A stretch of DNA of 64,000 nt, taken from JAPLKB01 sp964429485 (lineage in GTDB: Bacteria > Desulfobacterota > Syntrophorhabdia > Syntrophorhabdales > Syntrophorhabdaceae). The stretch spans positions 62,001-126,000 of the forward strand of contig CAYSBW010000001.1 in the NCBI GenBank assembly GCA_964429485.1, given 5' to 3'. Below the pieces are notes generated by a model that saw only the letters and a list, made by a program, of their open reading frames with translations, was not told the origin of the DNA and searched no databases. Shown in pieces: positions 34,163-43,027 of the stretch; position 1 is the first letter of the stretch, and every line of letters starts with the position of its first letter. The position numbers and the translations under genes are program-made.

Positions 34163-35014
34163 ATGAACCAGATGAAGACTTTTTTTCTGATGGTTATTCT
34201 AACAGTAATTTTTGTTGCCTTGGGAGGTATAATAGGCGGAGGTACAGGGGCTACTGTAATGTTTTTCATTGCTCTTGTAATGAACTTTACCAGTTACTGG
34301 TTTTGTGACCGGATTGTGCTTTCCATGTATAATGCTAAAGAAGCTTCCAGAAACGACTTTCCGCAATTATACAGCAATGTTTATAATCTTTCTCAAAAAG
34401 CTTCCATACCAATGCCAAAGGTTTACATTATTGAAAATAACAGCCCCAATGCCTTTGCAACAGGCAGGGACCCTTCCAAAGGTGTGGTAGCTGTAACAAC
34501 GGGAATAATGAGGATATTAAGTATAGAGGAACTTGAAGGTGTACTTGCTCACGAGATATCCCATATAAAACACAGGGATATACTTATTCAGACAGTAGCG
34601 GCTACACTGGCAGGGGCAATCACCATGGTTGCAAGCTGGGCACGTTTTGCAGCATTTTTTGGTAATAGCAGCGATGATGATGAGGGAGGCGGTAACATAT
34701 TCGGTGTGATAATTTTTTCTATAATTGCTGCTTTTGCAGCTATGCTTATTCAACTTGCTATTTCAAGGTCAAGGGAGTATCTTGCCGATGACGGCGGGGC
34801 AAAGCTTACAGGAAATCCCTTGTTTTTATCTGAAGCATTGAAAAAACTCCATACCGGGATTGTACAAACCCCGATGAATGATGCTAATCCTTCAACTGCT
34901 CCTCTTTTTATTATGAATCCTTTTACTTCAAAAGGGGTTCTCGCTCTTTTCAGCACTCATCCCCCAATAGAAGAAAGAATTAAAAGACTGGAGGGCCTGG
35001 CATATAGAAGATAA
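34163..35014 (+). CDS. htpX: HtpX-type membrane zinc metalloprotease (M48B)
   Basis: A 283-residue inner-membrane protease that helps degrade misfolded membrane proteins, partly alongside FtsH. Two N-terminal membrane segments (residues about 7-40) precede the active site LEGVLAHEISHIKHRD (HExxH). Two more hydrophobic segments follow (TVAATLAGAITMVASWARF; VIIFSIIAAFAAMLIQLAI). SRSREYLADDGGA contains the third zinc ligand (Glu), and STHPPIEERIKRL is the family C-terminus. GGGAGG lies seven bases upstream of the ATG. The 3' end overlaps the likely rsmB start and contains its ribosome site. Confidence 0.96.
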   Translation: MNQMKTFFLMVILTVIFVALGGIIGGGTGATVMFFIALVMNFTSYWFCDRIVLSMYNAKEASRNDFPQLYSNVYNLSQKASIPMPKVYIIENNSPNAFATGRDPSKGVVAVTTGIMRILSIEELEGVLAHEISHIKHRDILIQTVAATLAGAITMVASWARFAAFFGNSSDDDEGGGNIFGVIIFSIIAAFAAMLIQLAISRSREYLADDGGAKLTGNPLFLSEALKKLHTGIVQTPMNDANPSTAPLFIMNPFTSKGVLALFSTHPPIEERIKRLEGLAYRR

Positions 35015-36347
35015 TTTTGGCAGTACCCTAAGAAAAGTATGCATTGAGGCTATTGATAATATAGAAAAGGGTAGTTTCCTTGATGAGACTATAGACAGTT
35101 CTTTTTCAAAGTATAAAATTACAGAATCCCGTAAAGGATTAATCTACGAAATAGTGTCCGGTGTGGTGAGATGGAAAAATTATCTCAACTGGATACTGGA
35201 CACATATACCAGAAAAAAGGTCAAAAAAGAGCTGAAACACCTTCTATGGATCAGTCTCTACCAGATCGCATTCATGAAAAAGGGTGCACATCATATAGTA
35301 AAAGAGTCTGTGGATTATGCAAAGTATGAGCACAATGATTTTATTGCAGGTTTTGTAAATGCAGTGCTGAGAAATTTTATTAGAGAGACGGAAAACATTC
35401 ATTACAGGCCTCTCCCTGACATGCATAAGTTGGAAAGTTTCCATTATGTAAAACTGCCGGAAGAAAGACAATCTCAAATCTCAAATTTATCTGTTATCTA
35501 TTCCTTTCCTGAATGGCTTGTTGCCAGATGGCTTAAAAGGTTTGGATATGGTGTGACCAAAAAACTACTTACTGTATTAAACAATCCTCCTGAATTTGGT
35601 ATCAGGGTAAACCTTGGCAAAATATCAAGAGATGAAGTGATTTGTAAGCTTGAAAGCAAAGGAGTTACAGCAAAAGAAGGATCTTTTCTGGAGTCAGCCC
35701 TGTATGTTGATAAACTGAGCATTGTATTAAAGGATGAACTTTTTAAAAATGGCTTTATTCACATTCAGGATGAAGCTTCCCAGCTTGCAGGCCTATCAAT
35801 GTGGACTCAGAAAAATGGACTTCTGCTGGATGCATGTGCAGGCAAGGGGACCAAAACAGAGCAGATGAAAGAATGTTTTAAAGGGCAGATAATTTTTGCA
35901 ATGGACAATGAAATGAGGCGTTTAAAATTAATAAATCCTCAAATAATGCGTGTGAAAGGCGATGCTGCCCGGTGTCCTTTTAAAGATAATACTTTTGATG
36001 CGATACTCCTTGATGCCCCCTGTTCCTCACTGGGGATTATAAGGAAACATCCGGAAATAAAATGGAGGAGAAACAAAAGCAGCATTAGCATGTTCAGCGA
36101 TTATCAATTCAATTTGTTAAAGTCCTTGTGGCCCAAGCTTAAAAAAGGAGGGCATTTGATTTATAGCGTATGCTCCTTTGAGCCTGAAGAGACTTACAAT
36201 GTTATTGAGAGGTTCAAAAAAGAAGAAATGTTTGCACTTGAAAATCCTCTGCCATTTCTGTTTAATAAAAAAACTGTATATTATTTATCCTTACCTCATG
36301 AAACAGCTATGGATGGTTTTTTTACAGCAAGGCTTAAAAAGATATGA
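35004..36347 (+). CDS. rsmB: 16S rRNA m5C967 methyltransferase RsmB, probable ATA start
   Basis: A 447-residue SAM-dependent RNA methyltransferase with an N-terminal NusB-like RNA-binding domain. The catalytic domain carries LLDACAGKGTKTEQMKE (SAM binding), LLDAPCSSLG (Cys of motif IV) and YSVCSFEPEET (catalytic Cys of motif VI). The frame is open from 34971, but the first ATG/GTG/TTG/CTG is GTG 35154. Starting there would remove TLRKVCIEAIDNIEKGSFLD, which aligns with the first NusB helices of E. coli RsmB. ATA at 35004 lies nine bases after GGAGG (34990-34994), inside the end of htpX, and gives a normal-length protein. I therefore place the start there as inference. The PASTA gene overlaps the stop. 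Confidence 0.85.
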   Translation: MEDNFGSTLRKVCIEAIDNIEKGSFLDETIDSSFSKYKITESRKGLIYEIVSGVVRWKNYLNWILDTYTRKKVKKELKHLLWISLYQIAFMKKGAHHIVKESVDYAKYEHNDFIAGFVNAVLRNFIRETENIHYRPLPDMHKLESFHYVKLPEERQSQISNLSVIYSFPEWLVARWLKRFGYGVTKKLLTVLNNPPEFGIRVNLGKISRDEVICKLESKGVTAKEGSFLESALYVDKLSIVLKDELFKNGFIHIQDEASQLAGLSMWTQKNGLLLDACAGKGTKTEQMKECFKGQIIFAMDNEMRRLKLINPQIMRVKGDAARCPFKDNTFDAILLDAPCSSLGIIRKHPEIKWRRNKSSISMFSDYQFNLLKSLWPKLKKGGHLIYSVCSFEPEETYNVIERFKKEEMFALENPLPFLFNKKTVYYLSLPHETAMDGFFTARLKKI

Positions 36348-37051
36348 AGTGGTCGAGATATCTTACATATTTTTTTATAATTGTGGCAGCCTTTTTGTTG
36401 TCAGGTTATTCTACTGTAAGTTTTTTACTTAAGAACAGTGATACTGTTATATGTCCTGACCTGCAGGGAAAAAATATTGAAGATGCAAAACAGATAGTTC
36501 AGAATAAGGGATTATCTCTTTTGATTGTAAAGTATGAAAAGAGAAATGATATTCCCTACAATAATATTTCTGTTCAAAAACCTGAAGCAAACATACCAAT
36601 CAGAAAGGGAAGGGTTGTCATGGTAATTGTGTCCGAAGGCCCTGAAATGGCCCGTGTTCCATTGCTTACAGGGTTATCTGTTGAAAATGCAGGAAATACA
36701 TTAAAAGAAGCGAGCCTGGAAATTGAGAAGACAATTTATGTGCCGGACCAAAGATCCGGCCAGGTGATTGCCCAGATACCAAAAAACAATGAAGAGATAA
36801 TTAAGGGAAAAGGGGTAATTCTGTTTGTTGGTTCACAACAGAAGAAGTTCTATATGATGCCTGATTTGAAAACCATAGATATACCTATACTCTCAGAGGA
36901 AATGGATCAAAAAGGGATAAAATACAATATAACATATGAAAACAGCGAGTATAGGGCATTTTTTAAATCAGTTGCAGAAATATCTGTTCCTCTAAAAACA
37001 ATATTCAAGGCAAGTGACGGCATAGAAATAAGAGTGATGAGCGGAGGATAA
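36344..37051 (+). CDS. Membrane-anchored PASTA-domain protein
   Basis: A 235-residue protein with one N-terminal membrane helix (about residues 7-27) and three PASTA-like repeats outside the membrane: DTVICPDLQGKNIEDAKQIV, then ARVPLLTGLSVENAGNTLKE, and a more divergent MMPDLKTIDIPILSEEM. PASTA domains bind peptidoglycan fragments in kinases and penicillin-binding proteins. There is no kinase or transpeptidase domain here. The gene overlaps the rsmB stop by four bases and lies six bases before rpe, an arrangement seen in several deltaproteobacteria. Its role is unknown. Confidence 0.88.
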   Translation: MKWSRYLTYFFIIVAAFLLSGYSTVSFLLKNSDTVICPDLQGKNIEDAKQIVQNKGLSLLIVKYEKRNDIPYNNISVQKPEANIPIRKGRVVMVIVSEGPEMARVPLLTGLSVENAGNTLKEASLEIEKTIYVPDQRSGQVIAQIPKNNEEIIKGKGVILFVGSQQKKFYMMPDLKTIDIPILSEEMDQKGIKYNITYENSEYRAFFKSVAEISVPLKTIFKASDGIEIRVMSGG

Positions 37052-37057
37052 AACAAA

Positions 37058-37735
37058 ATGAATGAAATCAGGATAGCACCGTCCATTCTGTCATGTAATT
37101 TTTTAATACTTGAAAAGGAGATTAAGTCAGTTGAAGAAGCTGGTGTGGATCTTATACATATAGATGTAATGGATGGTCATTTTGTCCCGAACATAACTAT
37201 TGGCCCAATGTTTGTAGAGGCTATAAGAAAGATCACGAAAATAACTCTCGATGTGCACCTGATGATCGAACATCCTGAAAAATTTGTTAATGCTTTTATT
37301 GATGCAGGCGCTGATATTATTACAGTTCATGTAGAGACTGATCCTCATATTATGAAAACCCTGGATATGATTAAATCAAAAGGTGTAAGAGCAGGCATAA
37401 CCATCAATCCCTCGACCCCTCTTGAAGCAGTGGAATATGCAATTTATGAAGCTGACCTTCTGCTCATAATGACGGTGAACCCTGGATTCGGAGGCCAGTC
37501 TTATATACCTGAAATGGACAGAAAAATCGTGAGAGCACAGGAGATGATCAAAAAAACAGGGAGAACAATAGATCTTGAAGTGGATGGCGGGTTAAAAGTT
37601 TCCAATATAGGAAAAGTTGTTAATGCAGGGGCTGATATACTGGTTATGGGCACTGAGATATTTCATAGCAAAAATTATAAGAAAAAAATTGAAGAAATAA
37701 GGAATAAAATTGCAGAGGTTTTACATGGATCTTAA
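37058..37735 (+). CDS. rpe: Ribulose-phosphate 3-epimerase
   Basis: A 225-residue TIM-barrel enzyme that interconverts ribulose 5-phosphate and xylulose 5-phosphate. The family signatures are complete: IAPSILSCNF, DLIHIDVMDGHFVPNITIGP (metal and catalytic residues), LDVHLMIEHPE, LIMTVNPGFGGQSYIPEM and DLEVDGGLKVSNI with the second catalytic Asp. The ATG follows GCGGAGG by about ten bases. The stop overlaps the start of the DUF3786 gene by eleven bases, so the group rsmB-PASTA-rpe-DUF3786 is probably one operon. Confidence 0.97.
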   Translation: MNEIRIAPSILSCNFLILEKEIKSVEEAGVDLIHIDVMDGHFVPNITIGPMFVEAIRKITKITLDVHLMIEHPEKFVNAFIDAGADIITVHVETDPHIMKTLDMIKSKGVRAGITINPSTPLEAVEYAIYEADLLLIMTVNPGFGGQSYIPEMDRKIVRAQEMIKKTGRTIDLEVDGGLKVSNIGKVVNAGADILVMGTEIFHSKNYKKKIEEIRNKIAEVLHGS

Positions 37736-38357
37736 AAAGCAGAAAACATACAAAAAAGTTTATGAGATTGCCTGTAAGACCCTTATTGATTCGGATTATG
37801 AATCACAGTTTATTAATGCAGGGGTTATCTATAATAAGATGTCCGATCAATACAGCATTGACGTAAAGTTTTTTAATGAAATAATCAAGATCAGTATTCC
37901 TGAATTTTCCTTTCACAGTTCCAGGGCATCTAATGTTACTCTTGTAACAAAGATAATTATCCTTCATTACCTTAACGATGCCGGAGGGTTGTTGCCGGGA
38001 GTCGATAAAATATCCTATGAAGATATCCCAGGATTGGCAGGTTACCGACCTGTCTTTGAAAAAAGAGCCGTGTATCCCCTCGTCAAAGCTTTTGGTTTTG
38101 ATAAGCATGTTTTTCTTGAAACAGGTTTGTCTATGGGGGGTGTATTGGAAAATTACGGCGATGCATCTTTTACCCTTTTTGCTTTCCCGAGAATACCGAT
38201 CACATTTATTTTATGGGAGGGAGATGAAGAATTTCCTCCTTCTGTAAAGATGCTTTTTGACCCTTCTATTACAGGATACCTGCCCCTTGAAGATATTGCA
38301 GTTATATCAAAACTTGCTTCAATTAGAATAATAAAGGAAGCAAGATTAAGAAATTGA
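37725..38357 (+). CDS. DUF3786 domain protein
   Basis: A 210-residue soluble protein of the DUF3786 type, common in strict anaerobes. Recognisable parts are VTLVTKIIILHYLNDAGGLLPG, KISYEDIPGLAGYRPVFEKR and FPRIPITFILWEGDEEFPP, ending with a C-terminal helix. The start at ATG 37725 overlaps the rpe stop and has GAGG five to six bases upstream; an in-frame TTG lies at 37710. The function is not established, and no metal-binding cluster is evident. Confidence 0.75.
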   Translation: MDLKKQKTYKKVYEIACKTLIDSDYESQFINAGVIYNKMSDQYSIDVKFFNEIIKISIPEFSFHSSRASNVTLVTKIIILHYLNDAGGLLPGVDKISYEDIPGLAGYRPVFEKRAVYPLVKAFGFDKHVFLETGLSMGGVLENYGDASFTLFAFPRIPITFILWEGDEEFPPSVKMLFDPSITGYLPLEDIAVISKLASIRIIKEARLRN

Positions 38358-38486
38358 AAATTTTAAATATATATGCTGATCTGCAGCATATCCGGATAAT
38401 TTATGGTTATTGACTTTTTTAGACTTTTTATGTTTAAGTAATAACTCCAATTAACCAAAAATATCATATGGAATTGAGGTGAAAAC

Positions 38487-38621
38487 ATGAAAAGAACATA
38501 CCAGCCTCACAATAAAAGCATGAAGAGGACTCATGGTTTTCTTGTGAGAATGAGGACAGCTTCAGGAAGGGAAGTTATTAGAAGAAGACGGGCTAAAGGA
38601 AGAAAACAACTGACTGTATAA
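38487..38621 (+). CDS. rpmH: 50S ribosomal protein L34
   Basis: A 44-residue basic ribosomal protein (MKRTYQPHNKSMKRTHGF, then RTASGREVIRRRRAKGRKQL). Family sequence and length are typical. GAGG lies eight bases before the ATG. It heads the conserved block rpmH-rnpA-yidD-yidC-jag-mnmE. Many bacteria carry dnaA or an origin next to rpmH, but the 129 bases upstream show no DnaA-box cluster. Confidence 0.97.
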   Translation: MKRTYQPHNKSMKRTHGFLVRMRTASGREVIRRRRAKGRKQLTV

Positions 38622-38706
38622 CATCCTTGAGTGATTAAACAGGCAATTGGCTTATAAGTGTAGCAATCTATAACCCCCTGAAAATATCACACTATAGCCT
38701 ATGTAA

Positions 38707-39042
38707 ATGAAATATTGTCTTTCTAAAAAAGAACTATTGAACAAAAAGGATTTTAAGGGTATAAGATGGGAAAAAGCAGCAGAAACCCGCCATTTTATAC
38801 TTTTATTATATAGAAATCAGGATAGTGTAAAAAAACTTGGGGTAACAATAAGGAAAAAGATCGGGGGGGCGGTTTTCAGAAATCGTATGAGGAGACTTAT
38901 AAAGGAATATTTCAGGCTCAACAAGTCAATTTTTATAGATTGTCACAACCATCTTATTAAAGTAAAAAAAACACCTCTGAAATTGACATGGAGCGATATA
39001 AATAAAGAGTTGATTGATTTATTAAATGGAAATGCCCGATAA
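38707..39042 (+). CDS. rnpA: Ribonuclease P protein component
   Basis: A 111-residue basic protein that helps the RNase P RNA trim tRNA 5' ends. The conserved start SKKELLNKKDFKGI and the RNR-type helix KIGGAVFRNRMRRLIKEYFR are present. It lies 85 bases after rpmH and its stop overlaps the yidD start by one base. No clear ribosome site precedes the ATG, so translation may depend on rpmH. Confidence 0.95.
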   Translation: MKYCLSKKELLNKKDFKGIRWEKAAETRHFILLLYRNQDSVKKLGVTIRKKIGGAVFRNRMRRLIKEYFRLNKSIFIDCHNHLIKVKKTPLKLTWSDINKELIDLLNGNAR

Positions 39043-39251
39043 TGAAAAAATGTGTTATGCATTTAATAGATCTGTACAGTATTTTCTTATCCCCTTTGAT
39101 CCCCACTGAGTGTCGGTTTTATCCTACCTGCTCATGCTACATGAAAGAAGCGATAGAAAAAAAGGGCCTTGGTCCTGGTTTACTGCTGGGATTAAAAAGA
39201 ATTTTAAAATGTAACCCCTTGTATCCCGGTGGATATGATCCGGTTAAATAG
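39042..39251 (+). CDS. yidD: Membrane protein insertion efficiency factor YidD
   Basis: A 69-residue protein of the YidD family, which assists YidC. The conserved cysteine region CRFYPTCSCYMKEAIEKKG and the ending ILKCNPLYPGGYDPV are present. The first residues form an amphipathic helix (LIDLYSIFLSPLIP). It overlaps rnpA by one base and is 12 bases from yidC. Confidence 0.95.
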   Translation: MKKCVMHLIDLYSIFLSPLIPTECRFYPTCSCYMKEAIEKKGLGPGLLLGLKRILKCNPLYPGGYDPVK

Positions 39252-39263
39252 CGGAGGCATTGA

Positions 39264-40883
39264 ATGGAAAAACGTACAATAATAGCACTGATTCTGACAG
39301 TGGTCATACTTTTTGTATTTCAGACATATTTTACTCCGAAACAACAGCAACCCATTGAGAAGTCAGAGACCAAAGAACAGATCCAAGTCAAGGAAGGCGA
39401 AAAAAGTAAGGATATGATTAAAACCAGTGTTGATGCAATAACTGGTAAAGCTGAAAAGAATATTGAAGGAGTTCCAACCAGGTCTGAAATAAAAATAAAA
39501 TCTTCACAGGATATTGTTGTGGAGACCCCTTTCCTGAAAGTCACTTTAACAGACTTAGGTGGCGGCATAAAAAATGTAAAGCTTAAAAAATATAAGGAAA
39601 CTGTCAAAGGCAATGAATATAAAGAAATTGTCGAGGATATAAGTCCTTATACTTACCTTCCTGTTATATCTAAAGTTGTCAATAATAGTGAAATTAAAGA
39701 TGATGGAACGAGTTTCAAGGTGGACAGGAATAGTATTACAGTGAAAGACAAACCTGAAAAAATTGTATTTACAGGTATTCTTGGCGATGAAAGCAAAGTT
39801 ATAAAAACTTATACATTTTATCCTGACACCTATACGGTTGATATAAAGGTCGAAACACAATCTTCCGATAACAACAAGGTAAACCTTGATTTTTCAGTTA
39901 TGAATGCCAAGAAAAAATCAGACTATACTTTCAAGGGTCCCTTTGTTTATAATGGTAAAAAATTTGAACAGATAGATGACATTGATAAAAAAGTAGAAAT
40001 TGATAAAAATTTCAAATATGCTGGCCTTGATGAAGGTTTTTTTGCTTTTATCTACATGCCTGATGATAATTCCGGAGCGCCACTTACTATTTTTAAATCT
40101 GAATCAGGAAATCCTGTTCTTAGATTACATCCTGATAAGGAGAACATTTCAGCAAAGCTGTATTTTGGTCCGAAACAGACAGACATACTGAAAAGTCTCA
40201 ATATCAAGGCTGAAAAAATAATTGATTTCGGGTGGTTTGACATAATAGCAAAACCACTTGTTCTGGGACTTAACTACTGCAATAAAGTAACTCATAATTA
40301 TGGAATAGATATCATACTTCTGACAATACTCATAAAGATCATCTTTTATCCGCTAAGTTTGAAAAGCTATCAGTCAATGAATAAGATGAAAAAATTGCAA
40401 CCGCAGATACAAAAGTTGAAGGAGAAGTACAAGGATGACAAACAAAAATTGAACCAGGAAATGATGAGTATGTACAAAACTCAGGGTGTTAACCCCATGG
40501 GAGGATGTCTACCCATGATCATTCAGATCCCTGTATTTTTTGCACTTTATAAAGCACTTTCCGGTGCTATAGAGCTACGTCATGCGCCTTTTATGTTCTG
40601 GATCAATGATCTTTCTGCTCCGGAAGATTTATTTTCTTTCACTGTTCTTGGATATTCCCTTCCGATAAGAATTTTACCGTTAATTATGGGAATTACTCAA
40701 GTTATCCAGCAAAAAATGACTCCTACAACCGCAGACCCGATGCAGGAAAAGTTAATGCTTTTTATGCCCATATTTTTTACCTTCCTGTTCTGGGGATTTC
40801 CTGCAGGGCTTGTCCTGTACTGGTTGGTAAATAATGTAATATCCATTGGACAACAATACTATATAAACAAAAAAGTCTCTTGA
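39264..40883 (+). CDS. yidC: Membrane protein insertase YidC
   Basis: A 539-residue Gram-negative type insertase. The first helix (TIIALILTVVILFVFQTYF) is followed by a large periplasmic beta-sandwich domain (residues about 85-330). The conserved five-helix core follows: NYGIDIILLTILIKIIFYPL, then MKKLQPQIQKLKEKYKDDKQ (cytoplasmic coiled coil), PMGGCLPMIIQIPVFFALY, and FWGFPAGLVLYWLVNN. The periplasmic domain itself indicates an outer-membrane-bearing cell. GCGGAGG lies seven bases before the ATG. Confidence 0.97.
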   Translation: MEKRTIIALILTVVILFVFQTYFTPKQQQPIEKSETKEQIQVKEGEKSKDMIKTSVDAITGKAEKNIEGVPTRSEIKIKSSQDIVVETPFLKVTLTDLGGGIKNVKLKKYKETVKGNEYKEIVEDISPYTYLPVISKVVNNSEIKDDGTSFKVDRNSITVKDKPEKIVFTGILGDESKVIKTYTFYPDTYTVDIKVETQSSDNNKVNLDFSVMNAKKKSDYTFKGPFVYNGKKFEQIDDIDKKVEIDKNFKYAGLDEGFFAFIYMPDDNSGAPLTIFKSESGNPVLRLHPDKENISAKLYFGPKQTDILKSLNIKAEKIIDFGWFDIIAKPLVLGLNYCNKVTHNYGIDIILLTILIKIIFYPLSLKSYQSMNKMKKLQPQIQKLKEKYKDDKQKLNQEMMSMYKTQGVNPMGGCLPMIIQIPVFFALYKALSGAIELRHAPFMFWINDLSAPEDLFSFTVLGYSLPIRILPLIMGITQVIQQKMTPTTADPMQEKLMLFMPIFFTFLFWGFPAGLVLYWLVNNVISIGQQYYINKKVS

Positions 40884-40892
40884 GGGGGCAAT

Positions 40893-41597
40893 ATGGATTT
40901 CATAGAAGTAGAAGGAAAGACTTATGAAGATGCCATCAGAAAGGCTTCGCTTGAATTAAAGGCCGATGAAAAAGATCTTGAAATTGATGTGAAGGAAATT
41001 GATACAAAGGGCATTCTCGGTTTTCTTGGTACTAAAAAAATAAGAATTACAGCAAGACTTAAAAAATCAAATTCTGATGAATTTATCCCAGCAAAAGAAT
41101 ATATTTCTGATCCAAATAATAACGCAGACACTCCTGAGCAATATGGTAAGACTTTCCTTGAGGAGCTAAGCAGGTATGTTGACCTTGATTTTAATGTAAA
41201 AGTTGTAAATACCTCTGAAAGGCTCATGTTTCTTGTACAGTGTGATCACGGAGATGTGCTGATCGGTAAAGATGGAGAGATACTAGAGGCGCTTCAGCAT
41301 ATTCTCAGGCTTGCTATTGCAAAGAGATACAAGCAGGGACTCAAACTACTGATAGATATTAACGGATACAGAGAAAAACGAAAAAAAAGTTTGACAATCA
41401 TGGTGAAAAAACTGGCAGACAAAGTGAGAAGAACTGGCAGAATTCAAAAAACAGACCCTCTAAATCCCTATGAAAGAAGGGTGATTCATACACTCTTTAA
41501 AAATAACAGGAATGTAAAAACGAAAAGCGAAGGTGAAGGGCATACCAAAAAAGTGGTCATTTCCCTTAGAAAAAAGATTATAAATGGAAAAAAATGA
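40893..41597 (+). CDS. jag: RNA-binding protein Jag/KhpB
   Basis: A 234-residue protein with the three usual Jag parts. The N-terminal Jag domain is FIEVEGKTYEDAIRKASLEL; the KH domain carries GDVLIGKDGEILEALQHILRL; the R3H domain has MNPYERR-type sequence (DPLNPYERRVIHTLF, then KSEGEGHTKKVVISL). Jag/KhpB binds RNA together with KhpA and influences cell division and envelope genes in some bacteria. The gene overlaps mnmE by 14 bases. The length is typical. Confidence 0.93.
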   Translation: MDFIEVEGKTYEDAIRKASLELKADEKDLEIDVKEIDTKGILGFLGTKKIRITARLKKSNSDEFIPAKEYISDPNNNADTPEQYGKTFLEELSRYVDLDFNVKVVNTSERLMFLVQCDHGDVLIGKDGEILEALQHILRLAIAKRYKQGLKLLIDINGYREKRKKSLTIMVKKLADKVRRTGRIQKTDPLNPYERRVIHTLFKNNRNVKTKSEGEGHTKKVVISLRKKIINGKK

Positions 41598-42951
41598 TAC
41601 TATATGCGCTATTTCTACTCCTATTGGTGAAGGAGGGATTGGCGTACTTAGAATGAGCGGTCAATCAGCTCACAGGATATTGAAAAAAATATTCATTCCA
41701 AACAAAAACAATGATTGTTATATAGAACGTACCCTTTACCTCGGTCATATTGTAAATCCTGAGAACAATAGAATAATTGATGAAGTATTTGCCGTATTTA
41801 TGTATAAACCGGAGACTTATACAAAGGAAGATGTGGCAGAGGTTTATTCGCACGGAGGATATGCAACACAGAAAAATATTTTGGATCTCATGATTTTCTG
41901 TGGTGCAAAACTTGCTGAACCAGGTGAATTTACAAAAAGGGCATTTCTTAACGGAAGAATAGATTTGCTTCAGGCTGAATCTGTCCTTGATATAATTCAC
42001 AGTGAAACCGACGAAGAGCTAAAAAATGCCATTGATCAGCTCGGAGGAAAATTATCCAATAAAATTTATCTACTAAAAGAACAGATAAAAGATATTCTTA
42101 TTGAAATTAATGCTCTAATTGAATTCCCTGAAGAAGATATTGAAATAGATGACAGAAAAATTTTTTTAAGGCTGGAAAAAACTAAAAAAGAAATTGAAGA
42201 GCTGGTGGATTCTTATTATGAGGGAAGGGCAATCAAAGATGGTCTGGAAGTCCTGATAGTGGGAAAACCCAATGTTGGAAAATCGAGCCTTCTTAATGCC
42301 ATTCTTCTGAAAGAAAAGGCTATTGTTACATCAAATCCAGGAACCACCCGCGATTTGATAGAAGATACCCTGTATATAAAAGGCATAAAAATAAAAATAA
42401 TTGATACAGCTGGATTGAGAAAACCCATGGACGTTATTGAAAAAGAGGGTGTAGACAGGGTGAAAAGAAAAATCCCTGAAGCAGACCTAATCATTTGGGT
42501 TCTTGATGGTTCAGATACCTATACTGATGAAGATGGATCCGTGTTTTTAAAAATACAGGATGTTCTTTTTATACCTGTTATAAATAAGGTTGATTTGCCG
42601 CAAAAGCTCGACAGGCCAGTACTGAAATCCAAAAAACTCAATTGGATAGAAGTATCGGCGCTGCAAGATATTGGACTTGAAAATCTTAAAGGTGAAATGT
42701 ATTCCATGCTTATGAAGAAAGGATTTAGAAAAAGTAATATTCTGATTACAAATATCAGACAGAAAAATGCTCTTGCAAAGACTTCGGAATTTCTTGCCAT
42801 GGCAATTTTATGTATAAAAAACCTTAAACCTTTGGAGCTTGCTGCATTTGAACTTCAGGAATCCCTTTCATGCCTTGGTGAGATTACCGGTGAGACATGT
42901 TCTGAGGAAATTCTTGATGGTATATTCAACAGGTTTTGTATTGGAAAATAA
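41584..42951 (+). CDS. mnmE: tRNA modification GTPase MnmE
   Basis: A 455-residue GTPase that with MnmG makes 5-carboxymethylaminomethyl groups on wobble uridines. The N-terminal folate-binding domain begins TICAISTPIGEGGIGVLRMSG. The G domain has GKPNVGKSSLLN (G1), NPGTTRD (G2/G3 region), DTAGLR and NKVD. The C-terminal FCIGK contains the conserved catalytic cysteine. Its partner MnmG is encoded 13 kb away on the opposite strand, whereas the two genes are often adjacent. Confidence 0.97.
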   Translation: MEKNDTICAISTPIGEGGIGVLRMSGQSAHRILKKIFIPNKNNDCYIERTLYLGHIVNPENNRIIDEVFAVFMYKPETYTKEDVAEVYSHGGYATQKNILDLMIFCGAKLAEPGEFTKRAFLNGRIDLLQAESVLDIIHSETDEELKNAIDQLGGKLSNKIYLLKEQIKDILIEINALIEFPEEDIEIDDRKIFLRLEKTKKEIEELVDSYYEGRAIKDGLEVLIVGKPNVGKSSLLNAILLKEKAIVTSNPGTTRDLIEDTLYIKGIKIKIIDTAGLRKPMDVIEKEGVDRVKRKIPEADLIIWVLDGSDTYTDEDGSVFLKIQDVLFIPVINKVDLPQKLDRPVLKSKKLNWIEVSALQDIGLENLKGEMYSMLMKKGFRKSNILITNIRQKNALAKTSEFLAMAILCIKNLKPLELAAFELQESLSCLGEITGETCSEEILDGIFNRFCIGK

Positions 42952-43027
42952 AATCACAATATATTATTTATAATGACATATCAATAATGGATAACAAATA
43001 GTGCTAAAATTTAATTAGGAGGTATTG

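Noticed and set aside
35004..35154. rsmB as a frameshifted or truncated pseudogene
   Set aside because: The frame is uninterrupted, catalytic motifs are intact and the upstream codons match the NusB domain in the same frame; a rare start codon explains it better.
38358..38486. Replication origin upstream of rpmH
   Set aside because: No cluster of DnaA boxes (TTATNCACA) is visible and dnaA is not adjacent.
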